Below are positions 47,911 through 59,436 of a DNA stretch of 64,000 nt, one piece after another. The stretch is from Staphylococcus aureus (GTDB lineage Bacteria > Bacillota > Bacilli > Staphylococcales > Staphylococcaceae): assembly GCF_001027105.1 (NCBI RefSeq), contig NZ_CP011526.1, positions 992,001 through 1,056,000 of the forward strand. The letters are read 5' to 3'. The first letter of the stretch is position 1, and the number at the start of each line of letters is the position of its first letter. Position numbers and translations under genes: made by a program. The notes beneath the pieces are model-generated. The model was not told the origin of the DNA, did not search any database, and saw only the letters and a list, made by a program, of their open reading frames with translations.

Positions 47911-47988
47911 AGCTTCTGTGTTGGGGCCCATCCCCAACTTGCACATTATTGTAAGCTGACTTTTCGTCAGCTTCTTTGTTGGGGCCCC
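47911..47988. repeat. STAR-like repeat element
   Basis: The unit AGCTTCT(G/T)TGTTGGGGCCC occurs at 47911-47930 and 47969-47988, separated by a spacer with GTAAGCTGAC...GTCAGCTT stem potential. GGGGCCC-rich, GC-rich islands in AT-rich intergenic DNA are the hallmark of the Staphylococcus aureus repeat (STAR) family. Unit number varies between strains. Confidence 0.88.
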
Positions 47989-48070
47989 TGACTAGAATTG
48001 AAAACTTGTTACAAGCTTATTTTCATTCAATTAACTACTGTCTATATAAAATTGTTGAGCCAAGTACAAA
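47989..48070. repeat. Intergenic repeat, copy 1 (TGACTAGAATTGAAAA family)
   Basis: Starts TGACTAGAATTGAAAA, continues CTTGTTACAAGC and CAACTACTG-like segments. A second copy is at 48285-48378. Both include a small TTGTTACAA palindrome. This looks like a widespread S. aureus intergenic unit that often flanks STAR elements. Confidence 0.8.
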
Positions 48071-48073
48071 GTG

Positions 48074-48130
48074 AAATGCTCCCTTCAAAGCCTTCATTTA
48101 TTCAATGTCTACTTTGAAGGGAGCATTTGA
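48074..48130. terminator. Perfect 15-bp inverted repeat between repeat units
   Basis: ATGCTCCCTTCAAAG at 48077-48091 faces CTTTGAAGGGAGCAT at 48111-48125, followed by TTGATCG. It looks like a terminator-type hairpin although no gene ends next to it. Confidence 0.75.
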
Positions 48131-48225
48131 TCGATTAATGTCCCAGATTTTTCTTGTTATTCATTGCAATTGCAAAATAATATTTAATGTGGGTTAAAAG
48201 ACTTCATTAAAACTCAGTTATTAGG

Positions 48226-48276
48226 GAGTGGGACAGAAATGATATTTTCGTAAAATTTATTTCGTCGTCCCACCCC
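48226..48276. repeat. GTGGGAC hairpin repeat
   Basis: GTGGGAC at 48229-48235 and GTCCCAC at 48267-48273 flank an interrupted palindrome (AGAAATGATATTTTCGTAAAAT...). The unit GGGAGTGGGACAGAAATGA is one I recall as repeated in many S. aureus intergenic regions. Confidence 0.78.
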
Positions 48277-48284
48277 GGCAAGGT

Positions 48285-48378
48285 TGACTAGAATTGAAAA
48301 AAGCTTGTTACAAGCGAATTTTCGTTCAGTCAACTACTGCCATTATAACTTTGTAGAGCATAGAACATTGATTTATGT
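48285..48378. repeat. Intergenic repeat, copy 2 (TGACTAGAATTGAAAA family)
   Basis: Second copy of the unit at 47989, ending in GTAGAGCATAGAACATTGATTT. The end segment has a close relative at 60756-60781 behind purD (22 of 26 bases the same by eye), so parts of the unit are dispersed. Confidence 0.8.
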
Positions 48379-48388
48379 CTCAGGCTCT

Positions 48389-49249
48389 TTACGAATCAAT
48401 ACCTCGACGCATTTTTTCTGCAAGCAAAGTATTATTTAATACCATAGTAATTGTTAATGGACCAACGCCACCAGGAACTGGTGTAATAGCTCCAGCAATT
48501 TCTTTAACCGCATCATAATCAACGTCACCTTTTAATTTGCCATTTTCATCTGGCGTATTGCCAACATCGATAATTACTGCTCCTTCTTTGACCACATCTT
48601 TTGTTACTAAACCAGGCTTACCAACTGCACTGACAATGACATCAGCATCTTTTAAATATGATGCCATATCTTTTGAACGAGAATGTAAGATTGTTACTGA
48701 TGCATTTTTTTGAAGTAGTAACTTAGAAACTGGTTGTCCGACAATATGACTTCGTCCAATTACAACTGCATTTTTACCTTCTAAATCAATATCAGCATGT
48801 TTTAATATTTCCATGATGCCGAGCGGTGTGCAAGGTACAAAAGTTTGTTCATCGATATATAATTTCCCTATATTTATTGGATGAAAACCGTCCACATCTT
48901 TTTCAGGATTGATTGCTTCTAATATTTTCTGTTCGCTAACTTGTTTTGGTAATGGTACTTGTACCAAAATACCACTTACAGAATCATCATTATTTAGTCT
49001 ATTTAGTTCGTTTAATACTTCTTCTTCAGTAGCTGTTTCTTCCAAATGTACGATTTCTGAAATCATACCAATTTTTTCAGCTGCTTTCTTTTTTGATCTA
49101 ACATAACTTTGACTAGCGCCATCATTACCAACTAATATAACGGATAATTTAGGTGTAAAACCCTTTTCTTTTAGCGCTTCAACTTGATCTTGTAACCCCT
49201 GTCTGTAGTCTTTGGCAATTTGTTTACCATCTAAAATTTTAGCAACCAT
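48389..49249 (-). CDS. folD: Bifunctional methylene-THF dehydrogenase/cyclohydrolase FolD
   Basis: 286 residues from the ATG at 49249 (GGAGGAG upstream). FolD signatures: [15 protein letters not shown] with the catalytic Lys, [43 protein letters not shown] and the C-terminal [12 protein letters not shown]. It interconverts 5,10-methylene-THF and 10-formyl-THF, the formyl donor for PurN and PurH. Divergent from the pur operon, 200 bases away. Confidence 0.96.
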   Translation of the reverse strand: MVAKILDGKQIAKDYRQGLQDQVEALKEKGFTPKLSVILVGNDGASQSYVRSKKKAAEKIGMISEIVHLEETATEEEVLNELNRLNNDDSVSGILVQVPLPKQVSEQKILEAINPEKDVDGFHPINIGKLYIDEQTFVPCTPLGIMEILKHADIDLEGKNAVVIGRSHIVGQPVSKLLLQKNASVTILHSRSKDMASYLKDADVIVSAVGKPGLVTKDVVKEGAVIIDVGNTPDENGKLKGDVDYDAVKEIAGAITPVPGGVGPLTITMVLNNTLLAEKMRRGIDS

Positions 49250-49449
49250 AAAAACTTCTCCTCCTATTGTCAATATCCTAACTTTGTTAGTTTATAAAAC
49301 TAATTTACATAGCAAAAGACGTAAATTCAAATAAAAAATCAAAATAAAGTTCGATTTTTGATTGAAAAAGCAGAAATTGCTTGTTATGCTATATCTATAA
49401 TATACAACTAAAGTAATTCACAATTCAAACTTTTGAAAGGGTGTACAAA
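49250..49449 (+). promoter_or_regulatory. folD-pur divergent control region
   Basis: A candidate pur promoter is TTGAAA at 49362-49367, a 17-base spacer and TATGCT near 49385-49390. An AT-rich stretch upstream holds AAAATCGAAC-type sequence (49350-49358 region on the minus strand) resembling a half PurBox, consistent with PurR control, but I could not find the second half with confidence. Confidence 0.5.
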
Positions 49450-49932
49450 GTGAAAGTAGCAGTCATTATGGGCAGTTCTTCCGATTGGAAAATTATGCAA
49501 GAGAGTTGTAACATGTTGGATTATTTTGAAATTCCGTACGAAAAACAAGTAGTATCCGCACATCGTACGCCAAAAATGATGGTTCAATTTGCTTCTGAAG
49601 CGAGAGAAAGAGGTATAAACATTATCATTGCAGGCGCTGGCGGTGCGGCACATTTACCAGGTATGGTTGCATCATTAACGACGCTACCAGTTATTGGAGT
49701 GCCGATTGAAACAAAAAGTTTAAAGGGTATAGATTCTTTATTATCAATTGTTCAAATGCCAGGAGGTATTCCGGTTGCAACGACTGCAATTGGTGCAGCA
49801 GGTGCTAAAAACGCAGGTATACTTGCAGCAAGAATGTTAAGTATTCAAAATCCTTCTTTAGTTGAAAAACTAAATCAGTATGAATCTTCGTTAATTCAAA
49901 AAGTGGAGGACATGCAAAATGAACTTCAATAA
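49450..49932 (+). CDS. purE: N5-carboxyaminoimidazole ribonucleotide mutase PurE
   Basis: 160 residues from GTG 49450 (AAAGGG eight bases upstream). Class I Pur[15 protein letters not shown], the SAHRTPKMM active-site loop and the [15 protein letters not shown] motif. It moves the carboxyl group of N5-CAIR to give CAIR, acting with PurK. First gene of an eleven-gene operon; it overlaps purK by 14 bases. Confidence 0.96.
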   Translation: MKVAVIMGSSSDWKIMQESCNMLDYFEIPYEKQVVSAHRTPKMMVQFASEARERGINIIIAGAGGAAHLPGMVASLTTLPVIGVPIETKSLKGIDSLLSIVQMPGGIPVATTAIGAAGAKNAGILAARMLSIQNPSLVEKLNQYESSLIQKVEDMQNELQ

Positions 49933-51043
49933 ATTAAAGTTTGGTGCGACTATTGGCATTATTGGTGGTGGTCAGCTTGGAAAGATGATGGCACAATCAG
50001 CTCAAAAAATGGGTTATAAAGTGGTTGTATTGGATCCTTCTGAAGATTGTCCATGTAGATACGTTGCACACGAATTTATACAAGCCAAGTATGACGATGA
50101 AAAGGCACTCAATCAATTAGGACAAAAATGTGATGTGATTACTTATGAATTTGAAAACATTTCAGCCCAACAATTAAAACTATTATGTGAAAAGTACAAT
50201 ATTCCGCAAGGTTACCAAGCTATACAGTTATTACAAGATCGCTTAACTGAAAAAGAAACATTAAAAAGTGCTGGTACCAAAGTTGTCCCGTTCATTTCAG
50301 TAAAAGAATCTACAGATATTGACAAAGCAATTGAAACATTAGGATATCCTTTTATTGTAAAAACTAGATTTGGTGGCTACGATGGCAAAGGTCAAGTTTT
50401 AATTAACAACGAAAAAGACTTACAAGAAGGTTTTAAATTAATTGAAACTAGTGAATGCGTAGCTGAAAAATATTTGAATATCAAGAAAGAAGTATCTCTT
50501 ACTGTTACAAGAGGAAACAACAATCAAATCACTTTTTTCCCATTACAAGAAAATGAGCATAGAAATCAAATACTTTTCAAAACAATTGTTCCAGCGAGAA
50601 TAGATAAAACAGCTGAGGCGAAAGAGCAAGTTAATAAAATTATCCAATCGATTCATTTCATTGGAACATTTACAGTTGAATTTTTTATAGATAGTAACAA
50701 CCAATTGTATGTGAACGAGATAGCACCAAGGCCTCACAATTCCGGACATTATTCAATTGAAGCATGTGATTATTCACAATTTGATACTCATATTTTAGCA
50801 GTTACCGGACAATCATTACCAAATTCAATTGAATTATTAAAGCCAGCAGTCATGATGAACTTACTAGGTAAAGATTTAGATTTATTGGAAAATGAATTTA
50901 ATGAACATCCAGAGTGGCACTTACATATTTATGGTAAGTCTGAGCGTAAAGATAGCAGAAAAATGGGGCATATGACTGTACTAACGAATGATGTAAACCA
51001 AACTGAACAAGATATGTACGCTAAATATGAGGGGAGTAATTAA
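49919..51043 (+). CDS. purK: N5-carboxyaminoimidazole ribonucleotide synthetase PurK
   Basis: 374 residues, ATP-grasp enzyme: N-terminal [19 protein letters not shown]-grasp core [15 protein letters not shown], and metal-binding [15 protein letters not shown]. It carboxylates AIR with bicarbonate and ATP. GGAGG nine bases upstream lies inside purE. Confidence 0.96.
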   Translation: MNFNKLKFGATIGIIGGGQLGKMMAQSAQKMGYKVVVLDPSEDCPCRYVAHEFIQAKYDDEKALNQLGQKCDVITYEFENISAQQLKLLCEKYNIPQGYQAIQLLQDRLTEKETLKSAGTKVVPFISVKESTDIDKAIETLGYPFIVKTRFGGYDGKGQVLINNEKDLQEGFKLIETSECVAEKYLNIKKEVSLTVTRGNNNQITFFPLQENEHRNQILFKTIVPARIDKTAEAKEQVNKIIQSIHFIGTFTVEFFIDSNNQLYVNEIAPRPHNSGHYSIEACDYSQFDTHILAVTGQSLPNSIELLKPAVMMNLLGKDLDLLENEFNEHPEWHLHIYGKSERKDSRKMGHMTVLTNDVNQTEQDMYAKYEGSN

Positions 51044-51046
51044 AGC

Positions 51047-51751
51047 ATGACATTATTATATGAAGGAAAAGCGAAGCGCATTTTCTCAACAAATCAAGAA
51101 AATGAATTAAGAGTTGAATATAAAGATGAAGTTACTGCTGGAAACGGGGCTAAGAAAGACACAATGGCAGGTAAGGGGCGATTAAATAATCAAATTACTT
51201 CTATTATATTTAAATATTTACAAGAAAATGGAATAGAAAGTCACTTTATTAAACAATTATCTGAAACAGAACAATTAGTTAAGCCTGTGAAAATAATTCC
51301 ATTAGAAGTAGTTGTTCGTAATATTGCTAGTGGATCTATTACAAAGCGTTTAGGTTTTGAAAATGGTGAAGTTTTTAGAGAACCACTTGTAGAATTTTTC
51401 TATAAAAATGATGCGTTAAATGATCCGTTGATAACGGATGACCATGTTAAATTGCTCAATATAGCATCAGATGAAGATATTGAAATACTAAAATCCAAAG
51501 CATTAAAGATTAATAATGTGTTGAAACAATTAATGGATGCTATGAATTTAAAATTAGTAGATTTTAAAATCGAATTTGGAAAGACTGAGACTGGTCAAAT
51601 TTTGTTAGCGGATGAAATATCTCCAGATACATGTCGAATTTGGGATAAAGCTACCAATGCAAACTTTGATAAAGATGTATATAGAAATAACACTGGATCA
51701 CTGATTGAAACATATCAAATATTTTTAAACAAATTGGAGGATTTAAAATAA
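51047..51751 (+). CDS. purC: SAICAR synthetase PurC
   Basis: 234 residues: [11 protein letters not shown] nucleotide loop, [15 protein letters not shown] and [13 protein letters not shown] metal and substrate motif. It joins CAIR and aspartate. The stop overlaps the purS start by one base. Confidence 0.97.
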
Positions 51752-52014
51752 TGAAAACAATTGAACTACATATCACATTACAACCACAAGTATTAGATAC
51801 GCAAGGACAAACGCTTACTCGAGCTGTACATGACTTAGGTTATGCACAAGTGAATGATATTCGTGTAGGAAAAGTATTATATATGACAGTGGATGAGGTT
51901 AGTGATGAAAAGGTACACAACATTATTACAACTCTAAGTGAAAAATTGTTTGCAAATACAGTGATTGAAGAATATAGCTATAAAGTGTTAGATGATGAAA
52001 AGGAGAATGCATAA
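51751..52014 (+). CDS. purS: FGAM synthase subunit PurS
   Basis: 87 residues, the small bridging subunit of the Gram-positive FGAM synthase complex PurS-PurQ-PurL: [33 protein letters not shown]. It channels ammonia between PurQ and PurL. It overlaps purC by one base and ends one base before purQ's ATG. Confidence 0.95.
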   Translation: MKTIELHITLQPQVLDTQGQTLTRAVHDLGYAQVNDIRVGKVLYMTVDEVSDEKVHNIITTLSEKLFANTVIEEYSYKVLDDEKENA

Positions 52015-52015
52015 A

Positions 52016-52687
52016 ATGAAATTTGCGGTTCTTGTTTTTCCAGGTTCGAATTGTGATAGAGACATGTTTAATGCTGCTATTAAAAGTGGTGTTGAAGCGG
52101 AATATGTAGATTATAGAGAAACATCACTAAGTGGATTTGATGGCGTACTTATTCCTGGTGGATTTTCATTCGGGGATTACTTAAGATCTGGGGCAATGGC
52201 TAGTGTAGCGCCGATTATTTCGGAAGTTAAACGTCTTGCAGCTGAAGGTAAGCCAGTATTAGGTGTTTGTAATGGGTTTCAAATTTTAACTGAAATAGGC
52301 TTATTACCTGGTGCATTATTGCATAACGATTCACATTTATTTATTAGTAGAAATGAAGAGTTAGAAATAGTGAATAATCAAACGGCATTTACAAATCTTT
52401 ATGAACAAGGTGAAAAAGTTATATATCCTGTAGCTCACGGTGAAGGTCATTATTATTGTACTGATGAAATATATCAACAATTAAAAGCTAACAATCAAAT
52501 TATTCTGAAATATGTGAATAATCCGAACGGTTCATATGATGATATTGCAGGAATTGTTAACGAAAAAGGCAATGTATGTGGCATGATGCCACATCCTGAA
52601 AGAGCTTTAGAAACGTTGTTAGGTACTGATAGTGGTGTGAAATTATTTGAAGCGATGGTAAAAAGTTGGAGGGAACAACATGTCTAA
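52016..52687 (+). CDS. purQ: FGAM synthase glutaminase subunit PurQ
   Basis: 223 residues from ATG 52016 (AAAGGAG inside purS). Class I glutamine amidotransferase: [10 protein letters not shown], Cys nucleophile in [11 protein letters not shown], and the His-x-Glu pair in MPHPERALE. It supplies ammonia to PurL. It overlaps purL by eight bases. Confidence 0.96.
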
Positions 52688-54869
52688 ATTTATCGAACCA
52701 AGCGTTGAAGAAATTAAACTTGAAAAAGTATATCAAGATATGGGATTAAGTGATCAAGAATATGAAAAAGTTTGCGATATTTTAGGCAGACAACCTAACT
52801 TTACAGAAACAGGTATCTTTTCTGTTATGTGGAGTGAACATTGCTCTTATAAACATTCTAAACCGTTTTTAAAGCAATTTCCTACGTCAGGTGACCATGT
52901 GCTTATGGGGCCTGGTGAAGGTGCAGGGGTAGTCGATATAGGTGATAATCAAGCCGTAGTATTTAAAGTAGAGTCTCACAATCATCCATCAGCAATTGAA
53001 CCATATCAAGGGGCTGCTACAGGCGTTGGTGGAATCATTCGTGACATTGTCTCTATTGGGGCTAGACCTATTAATTTGTTAAACAGTCTTAGATTTGGAG
53101 AATTAGATAATAAACAAAACCAAAGATTACTTAAAGGTGTTGTAAAGGGTATCGGAGGTTATGGTAACTGCATTGGTATTCCAACAACTGCTGGTGAAAT
53201 CGAATTTGATGAACGTTATGATGGCAATCCACTTGTTAATGCAATGTGTGTTGGTGTTATCAATCACGACATGATTCAAAAAGGCACAGCAAAAGGTGTA
53301 GGTAATTCGGTCATTTATGTTGGTTTGAAAACTGGTCGAGATGGTATTCATGGTGCTACTTTTGCATCTGAAGAATTGACGGAAGAAAGCGAAAGTAAAC
53401 GACCTTCTGTACAAATCGGTGATCCATTTGTAGGTAAAAAATTAATGGAAGCAACACTTGAAGCAATTACATTTGATGAATTAGTTGGTATTCAAGATAT
53501 GGGTGCTGCTGGTTTAACATCTTCATCGTCTGAAATGGCGGCAAAAGGTGGTAGTGGGTTACATTTGAGATTAGAACAAGTGCCAACACGTGAGCCAGGT
53601 ATTTCTCCTTATGAAATGATGCTTTCAGAAACTCAAGAACGTATGTTACTAGTTGTTGAAAAAGGTACTGAACAAAAATTCTTAGATTTATTTGATAAGC
53701 ACGAATTGGATAGTGCTGTTATAGGTGAAGTTACAGATACAAATCGTTTTGTTTTAACATATGATGACGAAGTTTATGCTGACATTCCAGTTGAACCACT
53801 AGCTGATGAAGCACCTGTATATATTTTAGAAGGAGAAGAAAAAGATTATAATACTTCTAAAAATGATTATACACACATCGATGTTAAAGATACTTTCTTT
53901 AAATTACTTAAGCATCCGACTATAGCATCTAAACACTATTTATATGATCAATACGACCAACAAGTTGGTGCCAATACGATAATTAAGCCAGGACTTCAAG
54001 CATCGGTAGTACGTGTGGAAGGCACAAATAAGGCAATTGCTTCAACAATTGATGGTGAAGCGCGTTATGTATATAACAATCCATATGAAGGTGGAAAGAT
54101 GGTAGTAGCTGAAGCTTATCGAAATTTAATTGCCGTGGGTGCAACACCATTAGCAATGACAGATTGTTTAAATTATGGTTCTCCTGAAAAGAAAGAAATC
54201 TATCAACAGTTGATAGATTCAACGAAAGGTATGGCAGAAGCATGCGACATTCTTAAGACACCAGTAGTTTCTGGTAATGTATCTTTATATAACGAAACGA
54301 AAGGTACTTCTATTTTCCCAACACCAGTTGTTGGAATGGTAGGTTTGATTGAAAATGTAAATTATTTAAATGATTTTGAACCTCAAGTTGGAGATAAATT
54401 ATATTTAATCGGTGATACTAAGGACGACTTTGGTGGTAGTCAACTTGAAAAGTTAATTTATGGCAAAGTTAATCATGAATTTGAGTCATTAGATTTGAGT
54501 TCAGAAGTTGAAAAAGGTGAATCAATCAAGACCGCTATTCGTGAAGGACTATTATCACATGTTCAAACAGTTGGTAAAGGTGGCTTACTGATTACCTTAG
54601 CTAAACTAAGTGCGCATTACGGTTTAGGATTAAAATCTTCAATAGATATAACAAATGCACAATTGTTTAGTGAGACGCAAGGCCGATATGTTGTTTCTGT
54701 TAAATCAGGTAAAACTTTAAATATTGATAATGCAATAGAAATTGGACTTTTAACAGATAGTGATAATTTCAAGGTAACAACACCATATACAGAGATTAGT
54801 GAAAATGTTTCAGATATTAAACAAATATGGGAAGGGGCAATTGCTCAATGTTTAACTACTCAGGATTAA
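52680..54869 (+). CDS. purL: FGAM synthase large subunit PurL
   Basis: 729 residues, the small-type PurL that needs PurS and PurQ. Motifs include [13 protein letters not shown], the Mg/ATP loop [21 protein letters not shown] and [16 protein letters not shown]. It catalyses FGAR amidation. It overlaps purF by 22 bases. Confidence 0.97.
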
Positions 54870-56332
54870 ACGAAGAATGTGGCGTGTTTGGTATTTGGAA
54901 TCATCCTGAAGCAGCGCAACTAACATATATGGGACTTCATAGTTTGCAACATCGTGGTCAAGAAGGTGCAGGTATAGTTGTTTCTGATCAAAATGAATTA
55001 AAAGGCGAGCGAGGATTAGGCTTACTAACTGAAGCGATTAAAGATGATCAAATGGAACGATTAAAAGGATATCAACATGCAATTGGTCACGTCCGTTATG
55101 CTACTTCAGGTAATAAAGGTATTGAAAATATTCAACCGTTTCTGTATCACTTTTATGATATGAGTGTAGGTATTTGTCATAATGGTAACCTCATTAATGC
55201 TAAATCATTGCGTCAGAATTTAGAAAAACAAGGTGCTATCTTCCATTCGTCTTCTGATACTGAAGTCATTATGCATTTGATACGTCGAAGTAAAGCTCCT
55301 ACTTTTGAGGAAGCGTTGAAAGAAAGTTTGCGAAAAGTTAAAGGCGGTTTTACATTTGCGATTTTAACTAAAGATGCGTTATATGGCGCAGTAGATCCAA
55401 ATGCTATCAGACCACTTGTTGTAGGTAAAATGAAAGATGGGACATACATCCTTGCAAGTGAAACATGTGCAATAGATGTGTTAGGTGCAGAATTTGTTCA
55501 AGATATTCATGCAGGTGAATATGTCGTGATTAACGATAAAGGTATTACAGTTAAATCTTATACACATCATACGACAACTGCAATTTCTGCGATGGAATAT
55601 ATTTATTTTGCTAGACCAGACTCAACAATAGCTGGTAAAAATGTCCATGCAGTACGTAAAGCTTCTGGTAAAAAATTAGCCCAAGAAAGCCCTGTAAATG
55701 CTGATATGGTCATCGGTGTACCCAATTCATCGCTATCAGCTGCGAGTGGTTATGCTGAAGAAATAGGTTTGCCATATGAAATGGGACTAGTTAAAAATCA
55801 ATATGTTGCAAGAACATTTATTCAACCAACTCAAGAATTACGTGAGCAAGGTGTGAGAGTGAAGTTATCTGCGGTAAAAGATATAGTAGATGGGAAAAAT
55901 ATCATTCTTGTTGATGATTCCATTGTTCGCGGTACGACAATTCGACGCATTGTGAAAATGTTAAAAGATTCTGGTGCAAATAAAGTGCATGTGCGTATAG
56001 CATCACCGGAATTTATGTTTCCAAGTTTTTACGGAATCGATGTTTCAACTACGGCAGAATTAATTTCTGCAAGCAAATCACCTGAAGAAATTAAAGATTA
56101 TATTGGCGCTGATTCATTAGCATATCTATCTGTAGATGGGTTAATTGAATCAATTGGTTTAGATTATGACGCGCCATATAGTGGCTTATGTGTAGAAAGT
56201 TTCACTGGAGATTATCCTGCAGGGTTATATGATTATGAAGCAAATTATAAAGCGCATTTAAGTCATCGACAAAAGCAATATATTTCTAAAAACAAACACT
56301 TTTTTGATAGCGAGGGAAATTTAAATGTCTAA
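54848..56332 (+). CDS. purF: Glutamine PRPP amidotransferase PurF (Fe-S ligands mostly lost)
   Basis: 494 residues from ATG 54848 (AAGGGG 10 bases upstream). Propeptide then Cys11 nucleophile ([10 protein letters not shown]), glutaminase domain, and phosphoribosyltransferase domain with [13 protein letters not shown]. This is the first committed step of purine synthesis. In B. subtilis four Cys bind a 4Fe-4S cluster; here the matching sites read Ser247 ([13 protein letters not shown]), Ser393 (FPSFYGID) and SGLCVESF at 445-452, where the CxxC is broken. So the cluster is probably absent. It overlaps purM by eight bases. Confidence 0.95.
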
Positions 56333-57353
56333 AGCATATGAACAATCTGGTGTAAATATTCATGCTGGTTATGAAGCTGTAGAAAGAATGTCTAGTCATG
56401 TTAAACGTACGATGCGTAAAGAAGTTATCGGTGGTTTAGGTGGATTCGGTGCTACATTTGATTTATCACAATTAAATATGACAGCGCCAGTTTTAGTTTC
56501 TGGAACAGACGGAGTAGGTACGAAATTAAAACTAGCTATCGACTATGGTAAACATGATTCGATAGGTATCGATGCAGTCGCAATGTGTGTTAATGATATT
56601 TTAACGACAGGTGCAGAACCATTATATTTTTTAGATTACATTGCTACAAACAAAGTTGTTCCTGAAGTTATTGAACAAATTGTTAAAGGTATTAGTGATG
56701 CATGTGTTGAAACGAATACTGCACTTATCGGTGGAGAGACTGCTGAAATGGGTGAAATGTATCACGAAGGCGAATATGATGTAGCTGGATTTGCTGTTGG
56801 AGCAGTTGAAAAGGATGACTATGTAGATGGTTCAGAAGTGAAAGAGGGACAAGTTGTTATAGGGCTTGCGTCAAGTGGCATTCATTCAAATGGATACAGT
56901 TTAGTGCGCAAATTAATTAATGAATCAGGCATTGATTTGGCATCAAACTTCGATAATCGTCCATTTATCGATGTCTTTTTAGAACCAACTAAATTATATG
57001 TCAAACCTGTACTTGCTTTGAAAAAAGAAGTTTCTATTAAGGCAATGAATCATATTACTGGTGGAGGTTTTTATGAAAATATTCCACGTGCATTGCCAGC
57101 CGGATATGCTGCTAGAATTGATACTACATCATTTCCAACACCAAAAATATTTGATTGGTTACAACAACAAGGCAATATAGACACAAATGAAATGTATAAC
57201 ATTTTTAATATGGGTATTGGCTATACGGTTATCGTTGATGAAAAAGATGTATCACGCGCTTTGAAGATTTTAGCAGAACAAAATGTGGAAGCCTATCAAA
57301 TTGGTCATATTGTGAAAAATGAGTCAACTGCAATTGAATTGTTGGGGGTATAA
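56325..57353 (+). CDS. purM: AIR synthetase PurM
   Basis: 342 residues: [39 protein letters not shown] and [16 protein letters not shown] mark PurM (AIR synthetase family, related to PurL). It closes the imidazole ring of FGAM with ATP. GAGGG lies eight bases upstream. Confidence 0.97.
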
Positions 57354-57355
57354 CA

Positions 57356-57922
57356 ATGGTTAAAATTGCGATTTTTGCATCAGGTTCAGGAAGTAACTTT
57401 GAAAATATAGTTGAGCATGTTGAATCAGGAAAACTTGAAAATATTGAAGTTACGGCGCTATATACGGATCATCAAAATGCGTTTTGTATAGATAGAGCAA
57501 AAAAGCACGATATTCCTGTTTATATTAATGAACCAAAACAATTTGATTCAAAAGCAGCGTATGAACAACATTTAGTAACATTATTAAATGAAGATAAGGT
57601 AGAGTGGATTATTCTAGCTGGCTACATGCGTCTAATTGGTCCAGACTTATTAGCTTCATTTGAAGGTAAAATATTGAATATACATCCATCTCTATTGCCG
57701 AAATATAAGGGGATTGACGCAATAGGCCAAGCATATCATAGTGGCGATACTATTACTGGTTCGACAGTACATTATGTTGATAGTGGTATGGATACGGGAG
57801 AAATTATTGAACAGAGAAAATGTGATATTAGACCGGACGATTCAAAAGAACAATTAGAAGAGAAAGTAAAAAAATTGGAATATGAGTTATATCCAAGTGT
57901 TATTGCTAAAATTGTAAAATAA
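57356..57922 (+). CDS. purN: GAR formyltransferase PurN
   Basis: 188 residues: [14 protein letters not shown] phosphate loop, LAGYMRLIG, the catalytic [12 protein letters not shown] (Asn-His) and [13 protein letters not shown] with the Asp. It transfers formyl from 10-formyl-THF to GAR. It starts two bases after purM's stop. Confidence 0.97.
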   Translation: MVKIAIFASGSGSNFENIVEHVESGKLENIEVTALYTDHQNAFCIDRAKKHDIPVYINEPKQFDSKAAYEQHLVTLLNEDKVEWIILAGYMRLIGPDLLASFEGKILNIHPSLLPKYKGIDAIGQAYHSGDTITGSTVHYVDSGMDTGEIIEQRKCDIRPDDSKEQLEEKVKKLEYELYPSVIAKIVK

Positions 57923-57936
57923 GGAGTATGTATGTG

Positions 57937-59415
57937 ATGAAGAAAGCTATTTTGAGCGTATCAAATAAAACAGGTATTGTAGAGTTTGCTAAAGCGTTAA
58001 CGCAATTAAATTATGAATTATATTCAACAGGTGGTACTAAACGTATATTAGATGAAGCAAATGTACCAGTTCGTTCTGTTTCAGACTTAACACATTTTCC
58101 AGAAATAATGGATGGCCGTGTTAAAACATTACATCCGGCTGTTCATGGTGGCATTTTAGCTGATCGAAATAAACCGCAGCATTTAAATGAATTATCAGAA
58201 CAACATATAGATTTAATTGATATGGTAGTAGTTAATTTATATCCATTCCAACAAACTGTTGCAAACCCTGATGTGACGATGGACGAAGCAATTGAAAATA
58301 TTGATATTGGTGGTCCAACAATGTTACGTGCTGCAGCTAAAAACTATAAACATGTAACAACAATTGTACATCCGGCAGATTATCAAGAAGTATTGACGCG
58401 ATTAAGAAACGATTCGTTAGATGAGTCATATAGACAATCATTAATGATTAAAGTTTTTGAGCATACTGCAGAATATGATGAAGCGATTGTACGTTTCTTT
58501 AAAGGGGATAAAGAAACTTTAAGATATGGAGAAAATCCACAACAATCAGCGTATTTTGTGAGAACTTCGAATGCTAAGCACACGATTGCAGGCGCTAAAC
58601 AATTACATGGGAAACAATTAAGCTATAACAATATTAAAGATGCAGATGCTACACTAGCTTTAGTTAAAAAGTTTGATACACCTGCTACAGTTGCGGTTAA
58701 ACACATGAATCCATGTGGTGTTGGTATCGGTGACACGATAGAACAAGCATTTCAACATGCGTATGAAGCGGATAGTCAATCAATATTTGGTGGAATTGTT
58801 GCATTAAACCGAGCTGTAACACCTGAGTTAGCAGAGCAATTGCATAGTATCTTTTTGGAAGTCATTATTGCACCAAAATTTACAGATGAAGCATTAGATA
58901 TTTTAAAACAAAAGAAGAATGTAAGATTATTAGAAATTGATATGACTATAGACAGTAACGAAGAAGAGTTTGTTTCAGTATCTGGCGGATATTTAGTTCA
59001 AGATAAAGACAATTATGTCGTGCCAAAAGAAGAAATGAAAGTTGTTACAGAAGTAGCACCTACAGATGAACAATGGGAAGCAATGTTATTAGGATGGAAA
59101 GTTGTACCATCAGTAAAAAGTAATGCAATTATTTTAAGTAATAATAAACAAACTGTAGGTATAGGTGCTGGACAAATGAATCGTGTCGGTGCTGCTAAAA
59201 TTGCGTTAGAGAGAGCTATTGAAATCAATGATCATGTAGCGTTAGTATCTGATGGATTTTTCCCTATGGGAGATACAGTTGAACTTGCAGCACAACATGG
59301 TATAAAGGCAATTATCCAACCGGGTGGTTCGATTAAAGATCAAGATTCAATTGATATGGCTAATAAACATGGTATTGCAATGGTAGTCACAGGCACTCGA
59401 CATTTTAAACACTAA
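57937..59415 (+). CDS. purH: AICAR transformylase / IMP cyclohydrolase PurH
   Basis: 492 residues from ATG 57937 (AAGGAG ten bases upstream; GTG at 57934 is also possible). N-terminal IMP cyclohydrolase: [31 protein letters not shown]-terminal transformylase: KHMNPCGVG and [17 protein letters not shown] at the end. It carries out the last two steps of IMP synthesis. Confidence 0.97.
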   Translation: MKKAILSVSNKTGIVEFAKALTQLNYELYSTGGTKRILDEANVPVRSVSDLTHFPEIMDGRVKTLHPAVHGGILADRNKPQHLNELSEQHIDLIDMVVVNLYPFQQTVANPDVTMDEAIENIDIGGPTMLRAAAKNYKHVTTIVHPADYQEVLTRLRNDSLDESYRQSLMIKVFEHTAEYDEAIVRFFKGDKETLRYGENPQQSAYFVRTSNAKHTIAGAKQLHGKQLSYNNIKDADATLALVKKFDTPATVAVKHMNPCGVGIGDTIEQAFQHAYEADSQSIFGGIVALNRAVTPELAEQLHSIFLEVIIAPKFTDEALDILKQKKNVRLLEIDMTIDSNEEEFVSVSGGYLVQDKDNYVVPKEEMKVVTEVAPTDEQWEAMLLGWKVVPSVKSNAIILSNNKQTVGIGAGQMNRVGAAKIALERAIEINDHVALVSDGFFPMGDTVELAAQHGIKAIIQPGGSIKDQDSIDMANKHGIAMVVTGTRHFKH

Positions 59416-59436
59416 TTTTAAAGGGGCGTAACATAA

